This document shows positions 17,142 to 25,404 of a stretch of 64,000 nt of DNA, piece after piece. Each line of letters opens with the position of its first letter. Position 1 is the first letter of the stretch. The position numbers were made by a program, and so were the translations under genes. The stretch is from assembly GCF_003177035.1 (NCBI RefSeq), contig NZ_CP029488.1:868001-932000 (forward strand). The letters are read 5' to 3'. The notes under the pieces were generated by a model that ran no database searches, was not told the DNA's origin, and was given only the letters and a program-made list of their open reading frames with translations. This DNA comes from Salinisphaera sp. LB1. Its GTDB lineage: Bacteria > Pseudomonadota > Gammaproteobacteria > Nevskiales > Salinisphaeraceae.

Positions 17142-18641
17142 ATGCCACTCCAAGCCAAACAACAACTCTTCATCAATGGCGCCTGGCAGCCCGGCAACGG
17201 CATGCCCCTGAACAAGACCGACCCGATCGCGCACACCACACTCTGGCAGGCCAACGCCGCCGACGCCGATCAGGTCGGCGCGGCCATCGCCGCCGCGCGC
17301 GCGGCCTTCCCGGCCTGGGCGCGCCGGCCCTTCGAGGAACGCGTGGCCGTCGTCGAAGCCTTCGGCCGGCAGCTCGAAGCCCACAAGGAAGACCTGGCGG
17401 TCTCCATCGCCCGCGAGACCGGCAAGCCGCTGTGGGAGGCCCGCACCGAAGTTGGCGCGATGATCGGCAAGATCGGCATTTCCCAGACCGCATATCACGA
17501 ACGCACCGGCGAACGCGCCAAGGAGATCCCGGGCGGCCGGGCAGTGCTGCGTCATCGCCCGCATGGCGTGCTGGCCGTGTTCGGGCCCTACAACTTCCCG
17601 GGCCACCTGCCCAACGGCCACATCGTGCCGGCGCTGCTGGCCGGCAATACGGCCGTATTCAAGCCGAGCGAGCTCACCCCGGCCAGCGCCGATCTCACGC
17701 TCCAGTGCTGGGAAGCCGCCGGCCTGCCGCAAGGCGTGATCAATCTGGTGCAAGGCGAGAAAGCCGTGGGCCAGGCACTTGCGGGCCATGACGGCATCGA
17801 CGGCCTGCTGTTCACCGGCTCGGCGGCCACCGGCCAATCGCTGCACAAGCAGTTCGGCGGCCGGGTGGACAAGATCCTGGCGCTGGAGCTGGGTGGCAAC
17901 AATCCACTGGTGGTAGCCGAGGATAGCTACGACATTCCTGCGGCCGTGCTGACCATTATCCAGTCGGCCTATATTTCCGGCGGCCAGCGCTGCACCTGCG
18001 CGCGCCGCCTGCTCGTGCCCGAGGGCCGGACCGGCGATGCACTGATCGAAGCCCTCACGACCGCACTCGGCGATCTGTACGTGGGCGACCCGATGGACGA
18101 GAGCAATCCGCCCTTCTACGGCGGGCTCGCAACCCCGGCCGCGGCCGAGAAACTGGTGGCCGCCCAGGACGCTCTCGAAGCGCGTGGCGCCGTCGTGCGG
18201 GCCCGCGCAAATATCCTCGATCCCGGCACCAGCCTGCTATCGCCCGGCTTGATCGATGTCACCGGCCTCGAGACCGCCGACGTCGAGCACTTCGGCCCGC
18301 TGTTGACGATTCGTCGCACCAAAGATTGGGACGACGCCGTGGCCGAGGCCAACAACACGGCCTACGGTCTGGCCGCCGGCCTGATCGGCGGCGACGCCGC
18401 GCTGTGGGAAGACTTCCGTCTGCGCATCCGTGCCGGCATCGTCAACTGGAACCGCCAGACCACCGGCGCGGCCTCCGATGCGCCCTTCGGCGGCATCGGC
18501 GACTCCGGCAACCACCGCCCGAGCGCCTACTACGCCGCCGACTACTGTGCCTGGCCGATGGCTTCGATGGAGTCCGAGACCGTCGCGCTGCCGGAGAATC
18601 TGCCGAAGGGCGTGAACCTGTCGCGTATCGCCGCGCGATAA
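17142..18641 (+). CDS. astD: Succinylglutamate-semialdehyde dehydrogenase
   Basis: A 499-residue aldehyde dehydrogenase, the fourth AST enzyme, which oxidises N-succinylglutamate semialdehyde with NAD. AstD-type features: LFINGAWQPGNG at the N-terminus, FGPYNFPGHLPNGHIVPALL, VFKPSELTPASADLTLQCWE and FTGSAATGQSLHKQFGG. The general base Glu is in LALELGGNNPLVV and the nucleophilic Cys in ISGGQRCTCARRLLVPEG. A GGAGCC ribosome site precedes the ATG. It follows the repeat element, so it may need its own promoter or read-through from astC-aruF-aruG. Confidence 0.95.
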   Translation: MPLQAKQQLFINGAWQPGNGMPLNKTDPIAHTTLWQANAADADQVGAAIAAARAAFPAWARRPFEERVAVVEAFGRQLEAHKEDLAVSIARETGKPLWEARTEVGAMIGKIGISQTAYHERTGERAKEIPGGRAVLRHRPHGVLAVFGPYNFPGHLPNGHIVPALLAGNTAVFKPSELTPASADLTLQCWEAAGLPQGVINLVQGEKAVGQALAGHDGIDGLLFTGSAATGQSLHKQFGGRVDKILALELGGNNPLVVAEDSYDIPAAVLTIIQSAYISGGQRCTCARRLLVPEGRTGDALIEALTTALGDLYVGDPMDESNPPFYGGLATPAAAEKLVAAQDALEARGAVVRARANILDPGTSLLSPGLIDVTGLETADVEHFGPLLTIRRTKDWDDAVAEANNTAYGLAAGLIGGDAALWEDFRLRIRAGIVNWNRQTTGAASDAPFGGIGDSGNHRPSAYYAADYCAWPMASMESETVALPENLPKGVNLSRIAAR

Positions 18642-18765
18642 CCGATATGGCCGCCTTGCCGCCACGAGGACTCGGCTATCGGCCGCGCTCGAGCGGCGCG
18701 TGGCGCCGCGTTGAGCGCCACTCTCAGAGCGGAGATTCGCCCCTCCATTCCCGAAGGAGGCTTGC

Positions 18766-19659
18766 ATGTTCACCGGTCTGAGCGCTTTTCCGCTGACGCC
18801 GATGCGCGCGGAGCAACTGGACGAACGCGCCTTTGTCGGCTTGGTCGAGCGACTGGCGCAGGCCGGCGTCGACTCCATCGGCGCGCTGGGGTCGACCGGC
18901 AACTATGCCTACCTGGCGCGCAGCCAGCGCGCGCGGATCGCACGGCTGGCCTGCGAACACAGCGGCGATGTTCCCGTGATCATCGGCATCGGCGCCCTGC
19001 GAACCGCCGACGTACTCGCCTGCGCCGAGGACGCACAGGCCGCCGGCGCGCACGGTCTGCTGTTGCCGCCGATGTCGTATCAGCCGCTGCGCGAGTCGGA
19101 GGTGTTCGATCTCTACCGAACGGTCGCGGCATCGGTGTCGATACCGCTGTGCGTCTACGACAACCCGACCACCACGCGTTTCGCGTTCAGCGATCGGCTT
19201 TACGCACGGATCGCCGAGCTGCCGCGGGTCGGCTCGATCAAGATTCCGGCCGTGCCGGGCCGCGCCGACCAGGTGCGGGCCCGAATCGCGAATCTGCGCT
19301 CCGCTCTTCCGCTCGATGTGACCCTCGGAATCAGCGGCGACGCCTCGGCTGCCGCCGGCCTGAACGGCGGCTGCGATGCCTGGTATTCGGTCATCGGCGG
19401 CCTGTTTCCGGCCACCGCACAAGCGATTACACGCGCAGCTCTGGAGGGCAACGCGGCCGACGCAAGCCGTCTCTCTGAGGCACTCGCCCCGCTGTGGACG
19501 CTATACGCGCGCCATGGCGGCAGCCTGCGCGTGATCGCCACCGCTGCGGAAGTGCTCGGTCTCGTTGCACCAGACAGTCTGCCGCTTCCGCTCCAGAGCC
19601 TGAGTGGCGCCGATCGACAGGCCGTCGAGACGGCGCTGCAGGCACTCAATCTATGTTGA
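18766..19659 (+). CDS. DapA/NanA-superfamily lyase or aldolase
   Basis: A 297-residue (beta/alpha)8 protein of the dihydrodipicolinate synthase/N-acetylneuraminate lyase family. The Schiff-base lysine is in GSIKIPAVPGRAD and the tyrosine in LCVYDNPTTTRF. The usual substrate loop 'GTTGE' is changed to GSTGNYAYL, which argues against a genuine DapA. It starts after an excellent GAAGGAGG ribosome site and lies between astD and astB, 13 bp before astB. This makes co-transcription with arginine catabolism likely. The reaction is unknown: the lysine and tyrosine predict a pyruvate- or 2-oxoacid-type lyase or hydratase. Confidence 0.85.
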   Translation: MFTGLSAFPLTPMRAEQLDERAFVGLVERLAQAGVDSIGALGSTGNYAYLARSQRARIARLACEHSGDVPVIIGIGALRTADVLACAEDAQAAGAHGLLLPPMSYQPLRESEVFDLYRTVAASVSIPLCVYDNPTTTRFAFSDRLYARIAELPRVGSIKIPAVPGRADQVRARIANLRSALPLDVTLGISGDASAAAGLNGGCDAWYSVIGGLFPATAQAITRAALEGNAADASRLSEALAPLWTLYARHGGSLRVIATAAEVLGLVAPDSLPLPLQSLSGADRQAVETALQALNLC

Positions 19660-19672
19660 TGGACACGCCAGA

Positions 19673-21049
19673 ATGAACACATTCGCCCCGGACGCCACAC
19701 GCGAAGTCAATTTCGACGGCCTGGTCGGCCCGACCCACAACTACAGCGGCCTGGCCCACGGCAATATCGCCTCGGCCAGCCATCGCGGCCTGATCTCGAA
19801 TCCGCGCGAGGCCGCACTACAGGGCCTGGCCAAGATGAAGGCGCTGCACGACGCGGGTTTCGCCCAGGGCGTGCTGCCGCCGCAGCCGCGCCCGGCGATC
19901 GAAATACTGGCACAGCTCGGTTTCACCGGCAGCGCGGCGCAAATGCTGGCCGCGGCTCAGGCGGCCGATCCGGCCATCGTGCGCGCGATTTCCTCGGCGG
20001 CGGCGATGTGGACGGCCAATGCCGCCACCATCACCCCGTCATTCGATGCAGCGGATGGCCGCGTGCATTTCACCGCGGCCAACCTGCAATCGAGTTTTCA
20101 TCGGGCGATCGAGGCGCCAACCACGGCTGCAGCACTGGCCGCCATCTTCGCCGACGACTCGCACTTCGCCCATCACCCGGTCTTGCCCGCCACGCCGGCC
20201 TTTTCCGACGAAGGTGCGGCCAACCACAGCCGCCTGTGCACCGCCTACGACGCGCCCGGCGTGCATCTGTTCGTTCATGGCCGCGACGGGCTGGATCGCG
20301 GCGAGACCACTCAGGCCGGCGCGAAGCGCTTCACGGCGCGCCAGACGCGGGAAGCCAGCGAGGCCGTGGCGCGCCAGCACGGGCTGGGTGCCGGGCAGTG
20401 CGTATTCGCCCGGCAAAGTGCCGAGGCGATTGATGCCGGCGTGTTTCATAACGACGTGATCGCGGTCGGCAACGGGCCCGTGCTGCTGTATCACGAGACG
20501 GCTTTTGCCGACGAAGAAACGGTACTGGCAGAACTGCGCGAGAAGATGGGCCGACTCGGCGCGACGCTCTGCCCGGTGCGCGTCGGCCGCAAGGCCGTAC
20601 CGCTTGCCGATGCGGTGGCGACCTATTTGTTCAACTCCCAATTGCTGACCCGCGCCGACGGCTCGATGGTCGTGATCGTGCCGGCCGAATGCGAACGCAA
20701 CCGGGCGGTGGCCGCCGAGCTGGATCGCATCGTGGCGGATGAGGCCAACCCGGTCGCCGAATACCGCGCCTACGACGTCAAGCAGAGCATGGACAACGGC
20801 GGCGGCCCCGCCTGTCTGCGCCTGCGGGTGGTGTTGTCGGCGGCCGAGCAGGCGGCGATGGCGCCCGGGGTCATGCTCGATGCGGCGCGCCACACACAGC
20901 TGACCGAATGGGTCCAGCGCCACTATCGCGACCGGCTGGCCCCGGACGACCTCGCCGACCCCGCCCTGCTCGACGAAAACCGCACCGCCCTGGACGAACT
21001 CACCAGCCTGCTCGGGCTCGGCGCGATCTACGCTTTCCAGCGCGCCTGA
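19673..21049 (+). CDS. astB: N-succinylarginine dihydrolase
   Basis: A 458-residue enzyme of the guanidine-modifying superfamily that removes two ammonia and CO2 from N2-succinylarginine. The N-terminus VNFDGLVGPTHNYSGLAHGN is diagnostic. Other marks: SAAAMWTANAATITPSFDAA, the FTAANLQSSFHRAIEA stretch, FSDEGAANHSRLC, GVFHNDVIAVGNGPVLLYHE and the C-terminal MDNGGGPACLRLRVVLS with the catalytic Cys. The ATG at 19673 was chosen because the conserved N-terminus begins there. It ends convergently with the FAD oxidoreductase, 16 bp away. Confidence 0.95.
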   Translation: MNTFAPDATREVNFDGLVGPTHNYSGLAHGNIASASHRGLISNPREAALQGLAKMKALHDAGFAQGVLPPQPRPAIEILAQLGFTGSAAQMLAAAQAADPAIVRAISSAAAMWTANAATITPSFDAADGRVHFTAANLQSSFHRAIEAPTTAAALAAIFADDSHFAHHPVLPATPAFSDEGAANHSRLCTAYDAPGVHLFVHGRDGLDRGETTQAGAKRFTARQTREASEAVARQHGLGAGQCVFARQSAEAIDAGVFHNDVIAVGNGPVLLYHETAFADEETVLAELREKMGRLGATLCPVRVGRKAVPLADAVATYLFNSQLLTRADGSMVVIVPAECERNRAVAAELDRIVADEANPVAEYRAYDVKQSMDNGGGPACLRLRVVLSAAEQAAMAPGVMLDAARHTQLTEWVQRHYRDRLAPDDLADPALLDENRTALDELTSLLGLGAIYAFQRA

Positions 21050-21065
21050 CCGGGTCGCCGATACG

Positions 21066-22397
21066 TCACATCAGCTCGGGCTGCTTGAGCTTCGTGCCGT
21101 CGTAGAATCGATCGAGCCGGTAGGGCGAGGCCTCCAGCAACGGCTCGTCGCCCGCGGCCATATCGGCGATCAGACGCCCGGCGCCCGGCCCGATACCGAA
21201 CCCGTGCCCGGAAAAGCCCGAGGCGATGATGAAGCCCGGCAGGGTGTCGACCGGCGAGATGACCGGAATCAGATCCGGCGTGGTATCGATCGCCCCGGCC
21301 CACAGCGCCGCCATCTTGATATCCGCCAGCTCGGGGTATTCTTTCTGGCAGGCCGCCAGGGTATCGCGGGCCAGGCCGGCATCGGGTTTCGGGTCCAGAA
21401 TGCGTTCTTTCTCGAACGGCGACACCCCCTCAAGCGACCATGAGCCGAGCGCTTCCGGGCCGCTGAAAAACGGCTTCCCGAGGCGATAGGTGAGTTTTTT
21501 CTTCAGTTTGCGCTGATAGGCCGCATAGAACTTGCTCGCATAACGCAGGCCCAGCGGGGCAAGATCGATCCGCCCCCGGCCGGGCACGGCCAGCGTATAG
21601 CCGCCATCCAGACGTCGTCGCATCGCCACGGTCGGCGTAGTCAGGCAGCCCGGTGTGACCTCGGCCGCGGCGGAAGTCCGAAATGCCGTGCCCACCACGT
21701 TGGCCACCGGCAGACCGATGCCGTGGCGCCGGCACAGCCGTGCGCTCCAGGCGCCGCCGGCGCCGATGACAGTCTTCGCCCGGACCCGGCTACGCTCAGT
21801 GTATACCCCGCGTACGCGGCCGCCCTCGATGTCCAGACCACGCACCGCACAGTTCTGGTGCACACTGCCACCGAGCTTGAGCAACCCGCGTGCAATGGCC
21901 GGCGCCGCCATGGACGGCTCGGCGCGACCGTCGTCGGGCGAGTACAGGCCGCCGACCCAGTCGGTCGTGGTCCCCGGCGAACGCGCCTTGGCTTCGTCGG
22001 CATCAAGAATATGGCTGACAAAGCCGAGCTGGCGCGCTTCCTTTTCCCAGGCGCGCCATTTCTCGATGTCTTCTTCCTTGGTCGTGGTGTAGACGATGCC
22101 CTCACGACGAAAGCCGGTATCCTCGCCGATTTCCTTGGCCAATTCCCCCCAGCGGCGCAGGGCGTGCATCGCCATGGGCAGTTCAAACATATGGCGGTTC
22201 TGCTGTCGGCACCAGCCCCAGTTGCGCCCGGATTGCTCGCCGGCGACCACGCCTTTTTCGAACAAGGCGACCGTATGCCCCTTGCGTGCCAGTTCATAGG
22301 CGCTGCACACACCGATGATGCCGCCGCCGATGACGGCAAAATCGACCACCTCGGGCAGCTCGGGACTGTCGGGCACGGGGTCTACCTGGATGGGCAT
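21066..22397 (-). CDS. FAD-dependent amine/amino acid oxidoreductase (DAO family, PuuB-like)
   Basis: A 443-residue DAO-family flavoprotein. The FAD-binding beta-alpha-beta motif is VDFAVIGGGIIGVCSAYELA followed by RKGHTVALFEKG (residues 18-49), then AGEQSGRNWGWCRQQNR. A C-terminal flavin loop (ASGFSGHGFGIGPGAGRLIA) closes the domain. Such enzymes oxidise amines or D-/N-substituted amino acids to the imine. It is the last gene of a leftward operon: aldehyde dehydrogenase, cupin regulator, oxidase. Oxidase plus aldehyde dehydrogenase plus PuuR-like regulator resembles a polyamine-type pathway, but PuuA and PuuD are not beside it. The substrate is not established. Confidence 0.88.
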   Translation of the reverse strand: MPIQVDPVPDSPELPEVVDFAVIGGGIIGVCSAYELARKGHTVALFEKGVVAGEQSGRNWGWCRQQNRHMFELPMAMHALRRWGELAKEIGEDTGFRREGIVYTTTKEEDIEKWRAWEKEARQLGFVSHILDADEAKARSPGTTTDWVGGLYSPDDGRAEPSMAAPAIARGLLKLGGSVHQNCAVRGLDIEGGRVRGVYTERSRVRAKTVIGAGGAWSARLCRRHGIGLPVANVVGTAFRTSAAAEVTPGCLTTPTVAMRRRLDGGYTLAVPGRGRIDLAPLGLRYASKFYAAYQRKLKKKLTYRLGKPFFSGPEALGSWSLEGVSPFEKERILDPKPDAGLARDTLAACQKEYPELADIKMAALWAGAIDTTPDLIPVISPVDTLPGFIIASGFSGHGFGIGPGAGRLIADMAAGDEPLLEASPYRLDRFYDGTKLKQPELM

Positions 22398-22426
22398 GAC
22401 TTAACTCTCCTGGGCGTGGACGCCGT

Positions 22427-23047
22427 TCAAAACTGGGCCCGCTGCGGCTTGGTATGCATGATCCAGAGCAGGCGCACCGATTCGTCGGACTCGTTGGCCA
22501 CGCTGTGTGCCTTGCGGCTGTCGAACTGAAAACTGTCACCGGCTTCCAACACCGTCGCGCGCTCATCGACGGTCAGCGTCAGCCGGCCTTCGAGTACCAG
22601 GCCTGCTTTTTCGCCCGGGCCGATCATGACGTCGTGCGAGCGGGTGTGCGGCGGCACGCAGATGATCATGAACTGCAGGTCGTGATCGCCGCTCGGCGAG
22701 AGCAATTCCTTGCTCATGCCGTTGCCGCCGACCTGGAAGAACGGCCGTTGATCGGCCCGGCGCACGAGATCGGCCGCCGGCGTGGCGGGCGCGCCGTCGT
22801 CGCGATCTTCGAAAAAGGCGGTCAGCGGAATACCCAGCACCACCCGCAGCCGTTCCAGCGTACCGATCGAGGGGTTCGACAGGCCACGCTCGATCTGGCT
22901 GATCATGCCGGCCGAAACCGCGGCCTGCTCGCCGAGCGCGGCCACGGTCAGCCCCTGATTCTTGCGCATGCGCCGCAGCCGCCGGCCAACGCTGACCTCG
23001 GCTGGTGCCTCCTCGCTGACGTGGCCGGGCTGGTCGGTATCGCTCAT
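22427..23047 (-). CDS. XRE-cupin transcriptional regulator (PuuR-like)
   Basis: A 206-residue regulator with an N-terminal lambda-repressor-type helix-turn-helix (VGRRLRRMRKNQGLTVAALG then VSAGMISQIERGLSNPSIGT) and a C-terminal cupin (GEKAGLVLEGRLTLTVDERA ... AGDSFQFDSRKAHSVANESD). This is the layout of PuuR and related sensors of amines or amino acids. The ATG at 23047 has GAGGA 8 bases upstream; an ATG at 23095 overlapping the aldehyde dehydrogenase stop is also open and would add 16 residues. It lies inside the operon it probably controls. Confidence 0.88.
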   Translation of the reverse strand: MSDTDQPGHVSEEAPAEVSVGRRLRRMRKNQGLTVAALGEQAAVSAGMISQIERGLSNPSIGTLERLRVVLGIPLTAFFEDRDDGAPATPAADLVRRADQRPFFQVGGNGMSKELLSPSGDHDLQFMIICVPPHTRSHDVMIGPGEKAGLVLEGRLTLTVDERATVLEAGDSFQFDSRKAHSVANESDESVRLLWIMHTKPQRAQF

Positions 23048-23091
23048 GGTGGTTTTCATCCTCGGGGTCCCGCTTGGGTCGCAGACATCTG

Positions 23092-24579
23092 TCATGCCTC
23101 GAAATCCATCAACACACTCTTGTACCGCTGACAGGCCTCGAACGCCTGCCGGCCGAGATCCTTGCCGATGCCCGAGCCCTTGAAGCCGCCGGTGGGAATC
23201 GCGAGATCGCGGCTGCGCCCGTAGCGGTTGATCCAGACCGTACCGGCCTGAATGCCGCGCATGGCGCGCATGGCCTGCCCCACGTCGCGGGTATGTACGC
23301 CGGCGGCAAGACCATAGTGCGGATGATCGGCCAGCGCGATCCCCTCGGCCTCGTCGCGAAACGTCTGCACCGTGAGCACCGGGCCGAAAACTTCTTGCTC
23401 GACCACCGCCATATCGTCGCTCACCCGGGTGAGCACGGTCGGCCGATAGAAACGCCCGCCCGGGCCGCCGGCAAAGAATTCACCACCGGTCACCACCTCG
23501 GCGCCGTCGGCCCTGGCCTGGGCGACAAGCGTTTCGATCTTGTCGGCCTGGGTCGCGCCGATGATCGGACAATAACGGGTCGTCGCCGACCAGGTCGGCC
23601 CCGGTTCCAGCGCCGAGACGAGCTCGACGATGCGCTCGACCAGCGGTTGCGCCAGGTGCTCATGCACGATCAAACGGGTGCCCGAGATACAGGCCTGCCC
23701 GCCGTTGGCGGTGAACCCCCGGACCACGCACTGGGCGACGTGCTCGAAATCCGGCACCTCGGCGAACACCAGTTGCGGGCTCTTGCCGCCGAGTTCCAGC
23801 GTGACCGGCTTCACACCGGCGGCGCCGGCCTCGGCCATGATGCGCCGCCCGGTAGCGCTCGATCCAGTGAAACTGACCTTGCCGATATCCGGATGCCGGA
23901 CCAGCGCCGCCCCGGTGGTCGCCCCCGAACCCTGCACGACATTGAATATTCCCGCCGGAATGCCGGCTTCCACCGCCAGCTCGGCCATACGCACGGTAGA
24001 AAATGGCGTCAGCTCGGAGGGTTTCATGACCATGGCGTTGCCGGCGGCGAGCGCCGGCCCGCATTTCCAGGAGGCCATCGACAGCGGGAAATTCCAGGGC
24101 GTGATCGCGCCGATCACGCCGAACGGCTCGGCAGCCACGAAGCCCAGGCTATCGGCCCGGGTGGCCATCAACTCGCCGCCGGCCTTGTCCGCGTATTCGG
24201 CAAAGAACCGGATCGCTTCCGCCGTGAAGGGAATGTCCTGGACCTGCGCCTGACCGACCGGGCGCGTGGAGCCGACACACTCGATCTCGGTCAGCCGCCG
24301 GTCGGTATCGATCAAATCCGCCCAACGGCGCATGACCCTGGCCCGCTCGCGCGGCGCGCGGCGCGCCCAACCGGATTCGCGCGCGGCACGCACGGCGTCG
24401 GCCACGGCCGCATCAACGCCGGCCTCGCCGGCTTCCGGCACCGCGCCATACGTCCGGCCGTCGCTCGGCCGGGTCACCTCGATCGAGCGGTGGTCGAGGC
24501 ATCGCGCGACGCCGCCAACATAGTGCCCGGCGGGCAGTACAACGGCATCGGGATCGAAATCGCGGACGGTATCGGTCAT
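23092..24579 (-). CDS. Aldehyde dehydrogenase (PuuC-like)
   Basis: A 495-residue NAD(P)-dependent aldehyde dehydrogenase. Catalytic and cofactor residues: FGVIGAITPWNFPLSMASWK (oxyanion Asn), MVMKPSELTPFSTVRMAELA, SFTGSSATGRRIM, the base Glu in VTLELGGKSPQLVF and the nucleophilic Cys in ANGGQACISGTRLIV. It would oxidise the aldehyde produced by the oxidase encoded two genes downstream. It is first in the operon and divergent from the Lrp-type regulator across a 310-bp region. Substrate is inferred from context only. Confidence 0.93.
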   Translation of the reverse strand: MTDTVRDFDPDAVVLPAGHYVGGVARCLDHRSIEVTRPSDGRTYGAVPEAGEAGVDAAVADAVRAARESGWARRAPRERARVMRRWADLIDTDRRLTEIECVGSTRPVGQAQVQDIPFTAEAIRFFAEYADKAGGELMATRADSLGFVAAEPFGVIGAITPWNFPLSMASWKCGPALAAGNAMVMKPSELTPFSTVRMAELAVEAGIPAGIFNVVQGSGATTGAALVRHPDIGKVSFTGSSATGRRIMAEAGAAGVKPVTLELGGKSPQLVFAEVPDFEHVAQCVVRGFTANGGQACISGTRLIVHEHLAQPLVERIVELVSALEPGPTWSATTRYCPIIGATQADKIETLVAQARADGAEVVTGGEFFAGGPGGRFYRPTVLTRVSDDMAVVEQEVFGPVLTVQTFRDEAEGIALADHPHYGLAAGVHTRDVGQAMRAMRGIQAGTVWINRYGRSRDLAIPTGGFKGSGIGKDLGRQAFEACQRYKSVLMDFEA

Positions 24580-24640
24580 GGCTTCAGCACCCAGAGGTGA
24601 GACGAAAACAAAAGAGAGCGGTCAAACGAGCTCACGGGTT

Positions 24641-24667
24641 TATTCAATATATTACTAATTGTGAATA
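24641..24667. promoter_or_regulatory. AT-rich inverted repeat, possible operator of the aldehyde dehydrogenase operon
   Basis: TATTCA and TGAATA are separated by 15 AT-rich bases, in an unusually AT-rich patch of an otherwise GC-rich region. It lies 60-90 bp upstream of the aldehyde dehydrogenase start. Either the XRE-cupin protein or the Lrp protein could bind here. Confidence 0.45.
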
Positions 24668-24748
24668 GACGATGACCACCGCATCCAATTCAATCGAAGC
24701 TCTGGCAACGCTTAAAAATCAGATGGTACGGCGATTGCATGGAGCAAG

Positions 24749-24779
24749 GTGTCAGTTGCCCCGCGCGGGGAATTGACAC
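24749..24779. promoter_or_regulatory. 31-bp imperfect palindrome in the leader of the Lrp-type gene
   Basis: GTGTCAGTTGCCCCG is mirrored by CGGGGAATTGACAC around a CG centre. It lies 110 bp before the Lrp-family start. It could be a protein-binding site or an RNA hairpin in the leader. No run of T follows on either strand, so it is not a standard terminator. Confidence 0.4.
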
Positions 24780-24889
24780 GCTGTTTCAAGGCATGATTCA
24801 TTAAATTGAACGACAAGGAAGCGCAGATCGTCGCCTGACGACCCGACGCTGGTCGGTGTGTCGCACCGATACCCCACGGGAGGACCGCA

Positions 24890-25381
24890 ATGGACGCCGC
24901 CGTCAAACTCGACCGCATCGATATCGATATCCTGGCCACGTTGCAGGCCAACGGGCGCATGTCGAACGTGGATCTGTCGCAGGCCGTGCATTTGTCGCCC
25001 AGCCCCTGTCTGCAGCGCGTCAAACGTTTGCAGGCGGCGAAATACATCACCTCGTATCAGGCCCGGATCGACCTGACCAAGATCGCCGACAGCGTGACCG
25101 TGTTCGCCGAGGTCACCCTGGCCGAACACCGATGCGAACATCATCGCGCTTTCGAACGGCATCTGGAGACCATCGACGGCCTGCTCGAATGCCACATGGT
25201 CAGCGGCGGCTACGATTATCTGCTGCGCTTCGTTGCCCGCAACATCGGCCATTTCCAGCAGACCATGGAAACCCTGCTCGACTGCGCCGCCGTCGGTATC
25301 GACCGCTTCGACAGCTACATCGTCATCAAGTCGCCCATCATTAAAGACCAGGTACCGATCAAGGCCCTGCTGGCCTCGTGA
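24890..25381 (+). CDS. Lrp/AsnC family transcriptional regulator
   Basis: A 163-residue regulator of the usual Lrp length. The winged helix covers residues 1-60 (LDRIDIDILATLQANGRMSN ... VHLSPSPCLQRVKRLQ). The C-terminal RAM sensor domain includes VTVFAEVTL, LLECHMVSGGYDYLLRFVAR and SYIVIKSPIIKD. The LSPSPCLQRVKRL recognition segment matches the BkdR/Lrp subgroup. It reads away from the aldehyde dehydrogenase operon and converges on the M20 hydrolase with 23 bp between. Targets are probably the flanking catabolic genes. Confidence 0.92.
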   Translation: MDAAVKLDRIDIDILATLQANGRMSNVDLSQAVHLSPSPCLQRVKRLQAAKYITSYQARIDLTKIADSVTVFAEVTLAEHRCEHHRAFERHLETIDGLLECHMVSGGYDYLLRFVARNIGHFQQTMETLLDCAAVGIDRFDSYIVIKSPIIKDQVPIKALLAS

Positions 25382-25404
25382 CCCTGCGTCGGCACCAGAC
25401 GAGC

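Noticed and set aside
23074-24600. 508-codon rightward frame opposite the aldehyde dehydrogenase
   Set aside because: Antisense shadow; the dehydrogenase catalytic motifs on the other strand settle the coding strand.
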